A DNA stretch of 64,000 nucleotides from Candidatus Nitrosoglobus terrae (GTDB taxonomy: Bacteria; Pseudomonadota; Gammaproteobacteria; Nitrosococcales; Nitrosococcaceae). The notes beneath the pieces are model-generated. The model searched no databases, was not told the DNA's origin, and saw only the letters and a list, made by a program, of their open reading frames with translations. Position numbers and translations under genes: made by a program. Below, in pieces: positions 16,347 to 23,751 of the stretch (positions are counted from its first letter, which is position 1; the number at the start of each line of letters is the position of its first letter). Location: positions 310,001-374,000 of the forward strand of contig NZ_AP014836.1 in NCBI RefSeq assembly GCF_002356115.1, read 5' to 3'.

Positions 16347-17665
16347 GGAAGTTGCAAATGGTATATTATATGATAACCCATCAGCTAGGGCGGTTTAAAA
16401 ATTCTTCGGTAGCACAGGACAATTTCTTTTTTACCGCTGTATTGAGAAGTGCGTTTCTCTTAATTTTAGGAGGAGCACTAGCGGTAAATGCTAAAGCTAG
16501 CGATCAATATCTGTTAACTCCCTCTACGTATAAAACTTTAAGCGCAGTCCATGAGCTTTTAGATAAGCAACAGTATGTTTCTGCTATTGTACAGCTTAAA
16601 GCGCTACAAGAGCGAGTTAAAGGAACGAGTAAAACTAAAATTTATGAGCAGGCGGTAGTCCTACAGAATTCGGGATACGTTTATGCTTCTATGGAAGATT
16701 ATCCAAAAGCAATTCAGGCTTTTGAGGCTAGTCTTAATTTGAACTCTTTACCTGCACAGGTTATCCGTGATGTACGCTATAGTTTAGCGCAGCTTTACAT
16801 GGCTACAGAGCAGTATGCTAAAGCTGCTCGACTTTTAGAAGTCTGGCTTAAGGAAGTAGAAACTCCTCGGGCGGAGGCTCATGTATTGGCAGCCAGTGCT
16901 TATTACTATTTAGAGCAATATAATCAAACTGTACCTCACATTATAGCTGCTATTGATCTTGCTAAGGATCCTCAAGAATCTTGGTACCAACTGCATTTGG
17001 CTGCCCGTTTAGAGCTAAAGCAATATAATGATGCAGCTCAAGTGCTTGGGACTCTAATTGGTCTGTTTCCAGAAAAGGAGCAATACTGGCAGCAGCTAGC
17101 AACGATTTATATGGAAATGAGTAAAGAACAGCAAGCTTTAGCAGTGCAGGCATTAACAGCGCATGTGAAGCAACTTAAAGATAAAGAGTTAATTCGTTTA
17201 GCTGATTTTTACCGCTATCTTGATGTTCCCTATAAAGCAGCACAAATTTTGGATCAAGGTTTAAAGGCTCATACTATTGAAGTTAGCGCTAAAAACTGGG
17301 AGAACTTGGCTAATGCGTGGCTTTCTGCTCGCGAATGGAAGAAAGCAGCCGATGCTTTTAGTGAATCGGGGAAATTACGCAAGGATGGGACAATGGATAT
17401 AAGGCGTGGGCAACTTTTCATTCAATTGCAGCAATGGGATAAAGCGGGTGCAGCTTTTGAGCAAGCTTTAAGCAAAGGAGGATTAGATGATCTGGCACAG
17501 GCGCGCCTTCTTTTAGGGCAAATAAGATATGAGCAAGGGCGGTTTACTGATGCGGTTAAGGCGCTAGAGTTGGCTAAAGAATCACCGAACTATAGTAAAC
17601 AAGCCGCACAATGGTTAAAGCACTTGCAAATGGTACAAAAACAGAAAGCTATCGATAAAGGTTAA
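16343..17665 (+). CDS. TPR repeat protein of TonB cluster
   Basis: The 440-residue protein has a hydrophobic segment around 30-52 that reads like a signal peptide ending near ANAKA-SDQ. It is then almost wholly tetratricopeptide repeats (for example QNSGYVYASMEDYPKAIQAFEASLNL and YSLAQLYMATEQYAKAARLLEVWL). It is probably periplasmic and may scaffold the TonB complex, as proposed for TPR proteins in Vibrio TonB2 systems. The GTG start overlaps the tonB stop. Internal ATGs at codons 7 and 11 are alternatives that better fit the signal peptide. It is the last gene of the six-gene cluster. Confidence 0.85.
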   Translation: MRKLQMVYYMITHQLGRFKNSSVAQDNFFFTAVLRSAFLLILGGALAVNAKASDQYLLTPSTYKTLSAVHELLDKQQYVSAIVQLKALQERVKGTSKTKIYEQAVVLQNSGYVYASMEDYPKAIQAFEASLNLNSLPAQVIRDVRYSLAQLYMATEQYAKAARLLEVWLKEVETPRAEAHVLAASAYYYLEQYNQTVPHIIAAIDLAKDPQESWYQLHLAARLELKQYNDAAQVLGTLIGLFPEKEQYWQQLATIYMEMSKEQQALAVQALTAHVKQLKDKELIRLADFYRYLDVPYKAAQILDQGLKAHTIEVSAKNWENLANAWLSAREWKKAADAFSESGKLRKDGTMDIRRGQLFIQLQQWDKAGAAFEQALSKGGLDDLAQARLLLGQIRYEQGRFTDAVKALELAKESPNYSKQAAQWLKHLQMVQKQKAIDKG

Positions 17666-17748
17666 TTTAGCAGCAAGCTCCAATATAAGGCTGGTTCGCT
17701 TGACATTTTTGGTTTTCTAGCAAAATTTTCTCTTTATTTTACCAATTG

Positions 17749-17783
17749 CCTAAAGCCTCTTTCTTTAGGTGGGAGATGTAGGG
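17749..17783 (+). repeat. hairpin stretch resembling an IS200/IS605 right end
   Basis: A 7-bp inverted repeat (CCTAAAG/CTTTAGG) is followed by GTGGGAGATGTAGGG. The order AAGCCTC, TTTAGG, GGGAG, ATGT resembles from memory the transposon right end downstream of tnpB genes, which is also the 3' part of the omega RNA. No tnpB gene lies upstream of it, so it would be a solo relic. Uncertain. Confidence 0.3.
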
Positions 17784-17973
17784 TAGTTTTGTAGTTCAAT
17801 ATCGTGCTTGATTAAGTCTTTGATGTACTCGGAAGCGAAATATCTTTTTTCTTGGCTTCTTGCTCTGTAGCATCTTTCAGCCATTGCAGGATAACCATTT
17901 GGTATCTGACTTGCATTAATATAATAAATAGCCTTGTTGTCAATACACGTTATATTGTGTAGTTATATCAGTC

Positions 17974-18650
17974 ATGACATTGAAAGTCAGAGTCAAGGAT
18001 AAACACCAACCAATCCTTGAGCCTATAGCTTTTGAAGTCAATCAGGTTTGGAACGCGGAATGATTATCCATGTCTGCCACTGCTCAAGAAGTGATTACCA
18101 TTTTATTTTACCGGATACTACTTTCAGGTGTGGGATTCCTACGACTTATCAAACTACAAGTTCAGATCTGGATCTTTCTCTCAAAATATCCGTGATTGAT
18201 AGTATTTCAATATGGTGGTTGAGGCCTCTATAAACTCTTCGCTTGCTACTGGACAAATTGGTATTGATTTAGGATATTGCAGTAATGGCGATAAATAAGC
18301 GCAAGGATGCTATTCACAAATTCGCCACCAAAATAGTTAAAAATAATACTTTAATTGTTATCGGCAATGTCAGCAGTTCTCACCTTATGAAAACTAAAAT
18401 AGCGTAGTCTGTTTTGGATTCAGGTTGGTTATGCAGCTTGATTATAAATTGAAAGTGATGCAAGCCGCGTTTGTAGAGGTCAACGAAGCCTATACTACTC
18501 AGTCCTGTCCGCGCTGTGGTTGTATTAACGACGGTAATAGGGCTCGGAATACTCGGAATAAGAGAATGCGCATGCGCTGAGTGTGGCGCGCATCACGACA
18601 GAGACCTTGCCGCTATGAACATTCTTACGGTGGGAAGGATGTCAACTTAG
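17974..18650 (+). pseudogene. TnpB (OrfB, IS200/IS605) pseudogene
   Basis: The start MTLKVRVKDKHQPILEP and NQVWNAE matches the TnpB N-terminus but is followed by an in-frame stop, after which LSMSATAQEV continues. Later pieces in several frames are IGIDLGYCSNG (RuvC-I region), IVIGNVSSSHLMKTKIA and FVEVNEAYTTQSCPRCGC with CAECGAHHDRDLAAMNIL. The last two form the zinc ribbon and RuvC-III end. At least two stops and one or more frameshifts break it, and a central part is missing. TnpB is an RNA-guided nuclease of IS200/IS605 elements. No tnpA is visible. Confidence 0.85.
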
Positions 18651-18717
18651 CTTGAGTCTAGTAACCTGTATAATGACCTCGCTCTGACCAAGCTAATTTC
18701 CTAGCTGTAAATATAAA

Positions 18718-18741
18718 TTAGTATTACTCGGCTAATACTAA
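18718..18741 (+). repeat. 9-bp perfect inverted repeat upstream of norS
   Basis: TTAGTATTA and TAATACTAA flank a 6-nt loop (CTCGGC). A run of eight T follows about 15 bases later. It could be a weak terminator for read-through from the left or a protein-binding palindrome. Nothing in the sequence decides between these. Confidence 0.35.
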
Positions 18742-18922
18742 CTTAGAGTTTATAATTTTTTTTGCTAATCTTTATTAGATAGCTAGATTAGTGTTTACTT
18801 TAAGGGGTTTTGTAGGTTTTTGCTAATTAATAATTAATAAATTAAGAGGCAATATTTATAGTAATTATTAAGTTAAACTATGAAACTTCAGGGGAGTGCA
18901 TTAGAATGTTCTCCTGCTTTTG

Positions 18923-18951
18923 TTGACAAAGAATTATTTAAAATATATGTT
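18923..18951 (+). promoter_or_regulatory. norS promoter with candidate NsrR box
   Basis: A perfect -35 box TTGACA (18923-18928) is followed after 17 bp by TATGTT (18946-18951) as a -10. Across the spacer and -10, positions 18929-18951 form an 11-1-11 inverted repeat. Its halves, AAGAATTATTT and AAATATATGTT, each match the known NsrR consensus half site (AAGATGYATTT and complement) at 9 of 11 bases. NsrR bound there would block RNA polymerase until nitric oxide damages its iron-sulfur cluster. nsrR itself lies 3.5 kb downstream. Translation starts at 18998, about 40 nt after the expected transcription start. Confidence 0.65.
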
Positions 18952-18997
18952 TTAAGTTCTATACTTTTAGTAAGTCTATGAGAAAAGGATAAATACA

Positions 18998-19525
18998 ATG
19001 CAGTCAGCCGCGTGGTATATAACACTCATTAGCGTAATATCACTCATTGGGGTGTTTTATTTTGTTATCAGCAACTCTAAGGTAAAGGAGGAATATTCAT
19101 CTTTTAGTAAAGCATGGTATGGGGTTCGTGGTAAGTGGTTTATTTTCCTAATAATTTTATGGGTTACATTACTCATAATAACGTTAAAGCCATTTCCTCT
19201 TCCTTCCCAGACTGAAAATTATAGCGATAAGGGCGATCAGATAATCGATGTTAGTGGCCATCAGTGGTACTGGGTCATGAGTTCTGATACCGTTGTTATA
19301 GATAAGCCTGTAGTGTTTCAAGTAACTACCGGCGATGTCAACCATGGCTTTGGTGTCTATAATGAGAAGCTGGAGCTAGTTGCTCAAGTTCAAGCGATGC
19401 CAGGTTACACTAATAAATTGGTTTATACATTTACTCAACCGGGTAAATACCGCATTCTCTGCTTGGAGTATTGCGGAGTAGCACACCATGGCATGATAGG
19501 CGAGTTGAACGTAAAAGAGAGCTAA
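18998..19525 (+). CDS. norS: NorS, CuA-bearing subunit of heme-copper NO reductase
   Basis: The 175-residue protein resembles cytochrome c oxidase subunit II. It has two N-terminal membrane helices (about 6-25 and 45-64) and a periplasmic cupredoxin domain with a full CuA site: His116, Cys155, Glu157, Cys159, His163 and Met166 (CLEYCGVAHHGM). It would accept electrons from a cytochrome c and pass them to NorY. In ammonia oxidisers the norSY-senC-orf1 cluster encodes sNOR, which reduces nitric oxide to nitrous oxide. It is the first gene of that cluster here. Oxidase function cannot be fully excluded from this subunit alone. Confidence 0.85.
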   Translation: MQSAAWYITLISVISLIGVFYFVISNSKVKEEYSSFSKAWYGVRGKWFIFLIILWVTLLIITLKPFPLPSQTENYSDKGDQIIDVSGHQWYWVMSSDTVVIDKPVVFQVTTGDVNHGFGVYNEKLELVAQVQAMPGYTNKLVYTFTQPGKYRILCLEYCGVAHHGMIGELNVKES

Positions 19526-19561
19526 GCTTATGGAGTATAAGGAGAGAACAGTGAGGCAGTT

Positions 19562-21052
19562 ATGAGTAAAGCAACAGTGGACAAAATTCATTATAGTGAC
19601 GCAGAGAATCGGGGTGCTTTGATCGCAGTAAAAGCTCATTTAATTACTGGTTTTCTGGTTTTTTTATTAATGATGTTAGGGGGTGCCGTGATGCGCGCCG
19701 CTCAGGGTGCCCTAATGCCATCGGTAGGAGCAGATTTGTTCTACCAGATTATGACAGTACATGGAGTTGGTGTAGTTGGTACATCAGCGATTGCTTCAAC
19801 AGGCATACTATGGTATTTCCTACGTCAATATGTACAATTAAGCACTAAGATATTTTGGCTTAATTTTTTTATTTTCCTGACTGGCGTAGTCATAATTTTA
19901 GGATCTATTTTCCTTGGAGGATATGCGGGCGCTTGGACTTTTCTATATCCCTTACCAGGTATTTCTCTTGGTGTTTGGTCTACAGGGGCTGCTGCGGGAT
20001 TTCTAATTGGCTTGCTCCTTATTGGTACTGGATTTCTAATTCTCTATTTGGACTGGGGTCGTGCTATTCTTTCTCGTTATGGAAGTTTTGGGCAAGCATT
20101 AGGATTACCACAGTTATTTGGTAAGGAGCCTTTAAACCCTTATCATCCAACAACCGTAGTCGTTGGGACTATGGTACTTATCGTTGATTTCCTTGGCATT
20201 GCCGCTGGGGCTGTAGCGTTGGTGATAATGCTAATAAATCTTTACAACCCAGAATTCAAGCCTGATGCGTTACTAGTCAAAAATCTAATTTATTTCTTTG
20301 GCCACGTAATTATCAATGCAGCTATGTACGCTTCGGTATCAGCAGTTTATGAGCTATTACCCCAGTACACGGGTCGACCCTATAAAACTTCAAAGGTCTT
20401 CTATGCTGCTTGGTTTGCTATCGTTTTTATGGTGATGGCAGTTTACCCGCATCATCTATATATGGATTTCCCCTTGCCTAAATGGATAATGATCGTTGGT
20501 CAAGTACTTTCCTATGGTAGTGGTATTCCGTTGATGGTAGTTACGGGTTATGGTGCTTTAATGCTTGTGTACCGTTCTGGGATTCAATGGAATACTTCTG
20601 CTAAATTATTGATACTTTCTATGTTTGGCTGGGCAGCAGGGGGTATCCCAGCAGTTCTTGATTCCATGATAACGTTCAACAAGGTTTTACATAATACCTT
20701 ATGGGTACCTGGCCATTTCCATTTTTATCTACTGCTAGGTTTATTACCCATGATTTTAGGATTTACTCTCTATCTCTTTAACATCCCGCAGGAAAAAGAG
20801 CCTCCTTTAGTTGAAAAACTTGGTTTTTATAGCTATGCAGGAGGTGCTTTACTGTTATCCCTAGTTTTCTTGAATAGTGGATCTAATGGTATTCCTCGTC
20901 GTTGGGCTGTTCATTTGGATGAGTGGATTCCCTATGCTCAGCTGGGTGCTGTAGCTGCAGTATTAGTAGTATTTGGATTTTTACTATTTACTGTACGCGT
21001 TCTTATCGTACTACCAAAAGCAGCAGAACCTGTACCTGCAGCTGTTCATTAA
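19562..21052 (+). CDS. norY: NorY, catalytic heme-copper subunit of NO reductase
   Basis: The 496-residue inner-membrane protein, with about twelve helices, belongs to the heme-copper oxidase superfamily. Probable metal ligands are all present: His67 and His387 for the low-spin heme, His385 for the high-spin heme, and His248, His297 and His298 for CuB. In oxygen reductases of the A type the CuB histidine is followed at +4 by a crosslinked tyrosine (HPEVY). Here that position is Asn252 (HVIIN), as expected for sNOR rather than an aa3 oxidase. It follows norS by 36 bp. A strong stem-loop lies after its stop. Confidence 0.85.
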   Translation: MSKATVDKIHYSDAENRGALIAVKAHLITGFLVFLLMMLGGAVMRAAQGALMPSVGADLFYQIMTVHGVGVVGTSAIASTGILWYFLRQYVQLSTKIFWLNFFIFLTGVVIILGSIFLGGYAGAWTFLYPLPGISLGVWSTGAAAGFLIGLLLIGTGFLILYLDWGRAILSRYGSFGQALGLPQLFGKEPLNPYHPTTVVVGTMVLIVDFLGIAAGAVALVIMLINLYNPEFKPDALLVKNLIYFFGHVIINAAMYASVSAVYELLPQYTGRPYKTSKVFYAAWFAIVFMVMAVYPHHLYMDFPLPKWIMIVGQVLSYGSGIPLMVVTGYGALMLVYRSGIQWNTSAKLLILSMFGWAAGGIPAVLDSMITFNKVLHNTLWVPGHFHFYLLLGLLPMILGFTLYLFNIPQEKEPPLVEKLGFYSYAGGALLLSLVFLNSGSNGIPRRWAVHLDEWIPYAQLGAVAAVLVVFGFLLFTVRVLIVLPKAAEPVPAAVH

Positions 21053-21068
21053 TTAAGGTTAGGAAAAT

Positions 21069-21107
21069 CCAAGCCTCGTTCTTAATTAGTTAAGAGCGAG
21101 TGCTTGG
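21069..21107 (+). promoter_or_regulatory. long stem-loop between norY and senC
   Basis: A 17-bp stem (6 bp CCAAGC/GCTTGG, a one-base bulge, then CTCG/CGAG, a G-T pair and TCTTAA/TTAAGA) closes on a TTAG tetraloop. There is no T-run after it, so it is unlikely to be a full terminator. It may stabilise the norSY message or reduce read-through into senC. Confidence 0.55.
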
Positions 21108-21232
21108 AGAATCTTCAAGTATTAAAATGATTTTCTTCCTATGTAGCATAGGTTATTTTGAGGTAGATTAGAGATAAATATTATTTAGAATTGCGAAATA
21201 GACTCAATAGGCTCAATTAAGAGGGTTAAGCG

Positions 21233-21859
21233 ATGAAGACCTTGTTTTTGAGTACTTTCTTAGGAATATCAGGTTTAATGATATTGTGGGTAGGCACGGA
21301 TGGTGGCCGTGCCTTCACTGCAGAGACGGCACGCCGTTTAGAAGTGCAGGAACGTCCAAAGCTAGTTCCAATTTGGCACCTAGAGGATCAAAATTCTAAA
21401 ATATTGACATTAAGCGATTGGGCCAATCATTATACAGTAGTAGACTTTATTTATACTAGCTGCACCAGTGCCTGCTTAGTGTTAGGTAGTGAATTGCAAA
21501 GCCTTCAGAAAAAATTTGAATTGGCGCTTAATGATAACAAACTGCGTCTATTAAGTATTAGCTTTGATCCAGAGCATGATACTCCAGAGCGGCTTCGTAC
21601 CCATCTCTCCCATTTCTCAGGTGATGGTGAACATTGGGTTGCTGCACGCCCAACTAGTCTCGCTGAAAGGAAAGAAATTCTAGATTTTTTTAAGGTGACA
21701 GTAATACCGGATAAAATGGGGGGTTATACACACTCTGCAGGCTATCATGTTATTAATCCCCATGGCCAGCTAGTGGCCATTTTTGGAGTAGAGGAGTACT
21801 CCATGCTACAAGATTACTTATCTCTAGCGCTTTCAAAGGAGGGGATTGATGAAAGTTAA
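21233..21859 (+). CDS. senC: SenC/Sco family copper chaperone
   Basis: The 208-residue protein has an N-terminal membrane anchor or signal segment (about 4-22) and a thioredoxin-like Sco domain. The copper-binding cysteines are in YTSCTSAC, and the distal histidine is in the GGYTHSAGYH region. ISFDPEHDTPERLRTH is the typical Sco motif. It delivers copper to the CuA or CuB site of heme-copper enzymes, here most likely NorSY. The coding end overlaps the next gene by 14 bp. The gene lies 180 bp after norY, past the stem-loop. Confidence 0.9.
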   Translation: MKTLFLSTFLGISGLMILWVGTDGGRAFTAETARRLEVQERPKLVPIWHLEDQNSKILTLSDWANHYTVVDFIYTSCTSACLVLGSELQSLQKKFELALNDNKLRLLSISFDPEHDTPERLRTHLSHFSGDGEHWVAARPTSLAERKEILDFFKVTVIPDKMGGYTHSAGYHVINPHGQLVAIFGVEEYSMLQDYLSLALSKEGIDES

Positions 21860-22418
21860 ATACCAGCGGTATTTTCCTTCTTTTGCTTGGGGACTATTAG
21901 CTCTACCACCTTTAAGGCACATTTTAGAGTCCAGTATGGTAACCCATATGCTAATACAGCTACCGGCCTTAGCGTTTGTGGGATGGTGGTTTGGTCAAGG
22001 TTTTTCCAAAGATCTTACGCGTAAAATCGCACTTTGGAATCAGTGGGGTATTACCGGCATGGTTTTAGTAGTTATAACTATGTTTTATTGGATGTTACCT
22101 CGAGCATTGGATGCTGCTATTTCAGAGCCAGTTTTTGAAGCTGCTAAGTTTTTTGTTATCCCGTTATTTATTGGTACTGCATTTAATCTAAGCTGGTCTT
22201 CGCTTCCTCCTATAGCCCAAGGCGTATTGAAATTAGAGTTCTGGGCTACATTTATGCGTCTGGGCTGGCTTTATATAGTACTTCCAGATCGTTTGTGCGC
22301 AAACTATTTATTAGGGGATCAAAGGATCCTCGGTTATATCTTATTAATTTTAGGTAGTGTTTGGGCAGTTAGTTGGGCTCTCAAGATTTTATTTGGAATA
22401 AGATGGCGTTGGGCATAA
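21846..22418 (+). CDS. membrane protein of the norSY-senC cluster (orf1)
   Basis: The 190-residue protein is largely hydrophobic, with about five predicted helices (about 15-28, 36-50, 70-88, 100-115 and 155-180). It resembles the orf1 product that accompanies norSY-senC in ammonia oxidisers and some cytochrome-oxidase-associated membrane proteins. It contains several His residues (HILESSMVTHML) that could bind metal. The start overlaps the senC end, so translation is coupled. No function is established. A role in assembling NorSY is inferred from position. Confidence 0.7.
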   Translation: MMKVKYQRYFPSFAWGLLALPPLRHILESSMVTHMLIQLPALAFVGWWFGQGFSKDLTRKIALWNQWGITGMVLVVITMFYWMLPRALDAAISEPVFEAAKFFVIPLFIGTAFNLSWSSLPPIAQGVLKLEFWATFMRLGWLYIVLPDRLCANYLLGDQRILGYILLILGSVWAVSWALKILFGIRWRWA

Positions 22419-22467
22419 TGCCTCTTATTATTAGATTAATATTTGTTAGGCCATATACATTTTATAG

Positions 22468-22929
22468 CTAGCTGTTCGCAGCTCGTGATGGAAACCACGC
22501 AATCCGCAGGGAAGAATAGAGATCATCTTTATTTTTAGTGATGTCAGCTAGCGTATAACGATCTAATACTGCAATAAATGCACGTTGGGCTTCCCAGAAA
22601 ACGTTTTTTAATTGACAACAAGACGCAGTAGGACAGGTATTATGGCTATTATTAAAACACTCAGCAAGTTCAAACCGTCCTTCTGTATTGCGTACTACCT
22701 CTCCTAGGTTAATTTTCTCTGGCGGCAACGCTAAGCATATACCCCCTCCTTTACCACGAGTGGTGCTAATATACTTTAGATTTGCTAGATTATGCACTAT
22801 CTTTCCAAGATGGTTTCGAGAGATACCATAACTATTTGCTATCTCATTAATTGTAGTGAGTTGTTTATCATGAAGGCTAACGTAAATTAAAACTCGGAGT
22901 GAATAGTCTGTATATTGTGTAAGCTGCAT
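22468..22929 (-). CDS. nsrR: NsrR, Rrf2-family nitric oxide-sensing repressor
   Basis: The 153-residue protein is an Rrf2-type regulator with an N-terminal winged helix (MQLTQYTDYSLRVLIYVSLH, ITEIANSYG-like INEIANSYGISRNHLGKIVHNL). Iron-sulfur cysteines are Cys91, Cys99 and Cys104/105. The sequence ECFNNSHNTCPTASC matches NsrR better than IscR. NsrR represses nitrosative-stress genes until nitric oxide reacts with its cluster. It converges on the nor cluster. A candidate NsrR box overlaps the norS promoter at 18929-18951, consistent with direct control. Confidence 0.9.
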   Translation of the reverse strand: MQLTQYTDYSLRVLIYVSLHDKQLTTINEIANSYGISRNHLGKIVHNLANLKYISTTRGKGGGICLALPPEKINLGEVVRNTEGRFELAECFNNSHNTCPTASCCQLKNVFWEAQRAFIAVLDRYTLADITKNKDDLYSSLRIAWFPSRAANS

Positions 22930-23368
22930 TGTATCCCCCTAAAAATAATGGATTTCAGTTGTTCTAATTAAATAATAGATAAAAATATAGTTTTGTGCTT
23001 GTATATTTTAAACCGCAATCGATCCATGATTTACCTAAGTAATATTATTGATATTCTATAATTTTACGGTGCACTTTCGTAGAGGTATATTTCAAAGGAG
23101 GTGGATAAGTATTATTGTCAGTAGATTAAAATTAGAGTCTATTATATCGCTAACATAGCTAGACTTCTTATTTATTGCCTATGTAGATGATATTTGAGGT
23201 ACTCTGTTAAAAACGGAAGATATTATTTTAAAAGCAGCTCAGGGTTGGAGAAGGTTAGCTTTACCCTTAAAAATAATATATAAGCAAATTTATTTTAGCG
23301 TTGACCGATCTCGTATTCACAATTTTCTGGAAAATAAGCACTATTAAATCGCTAGGAGCGCATCCTTT
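22930..23368. other. gene-free gap between nsrR and hupB
   Basis: This AT-rich intergenic region of 439 bp separates divergent nsrR and the HU gene and should hold both promoters. A perfect anti-SD complement (AAAGGAGGTG, 23094-23103) occurs with no ATG behind it. No other feature is recognisable. Confidence 0.6.
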
Positions 23369-23653
23369 ATGAATAAGACAGAGCTAGTTAATTTTGTTGT
23401 TTCAGGGGCTAATCTCACCCAAGCTGATGCTCAGCACGCTGTAAACGCATTACTTCAAACAATTACAGAGACCTTAAAGAAAAAAGGAACAGTTAATCTA
23501 ATAGGATTCGGTTCTTTTTCTGTACAAAAGCGGGCATCTCGTTCAGGCCGGCACCCTCGAACTGGAGAAGCAATTACTATACCAGCAACGAATATGCCTG
23601 TCTTCAAACCGGGTAAGACTCTTAAAGAGGCCGTACAGCAGCAAAAGCGATAA
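23369..23653 (+). CDS. DNA-binding protein HU
   Basis: The 94-residue protein is an HU/IHF-family nucleoid protein. It begins MNKTELVNFV and carries VNLIGFGSFSVQKRASRSGRHPRTGEAI, the conserved DNA-binding arm including the proline turn (TIPATNMPVFKPGKTLK). It acts as a dimer that bends and compacts DNA. An AGGAG-like site precedes the ATG. Terminator-like hairpins follow at 23666-23722. It is closer to HU than to IHF because of the FGSF motif and length. The subtype (alpha or beta) cannot be assigned. Confidence 0.93.
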   Translation: MNKTELVNFVVSGANLTQADAQHAVNALLQTITETLKKKGTVNLIGFGSFSVQKRASRSGRHPRTGEAITIPATNMPVFKPGKTLKEAVQQQKR

Positions 23654-23665
23654 TAATAATTACTT

Positions 23666-23722
23666 GGGTGTGGTTTAAAAAGTGCTTTTATTTTTTTATG
23701 CCCTCAGTTTAGAACCACACCC
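23666..23722 (+). terminator. terminator-like hairpins after the HU gene
   Basis: An outer 10-bp inverted repeat (GGGTGTGGTT/AACCACACCC) encloses a small AAAAG-TG-CTTTT hairpin followed by ATTTTTTT. The inner hairpin is weak but the T-run is good. The outer repeat would also form in the transcript. It lies 12 bp after the HU stop. Confidence 0.5.
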
Positions 23723-23751
23723 TTAGTTTTACGATTGCTTGATTTATCATT

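Larger units (their letters stand above)
17666..18997. other. gap with decayed IS200/IS605 element and norS promoter
   Basis: This 1.3-kb gap contains no intact gene. It holds a hairpin-bearing stretch that resembles an IS605-type right end (17749-17783), a tnpB pseudogene (17974-18650), a 9-bp inverted repeat (18718-18741) and the norS promoter (18923-18951). The remainder is AT-rich and shows nothing recognisable. Confidence 0.7.

Noticed and set aside
18048-18233. Plus-strand open frame of 61 codons
   Set aside because: It is an out-of-frame product of the tnpB pseudogene and not a gene.
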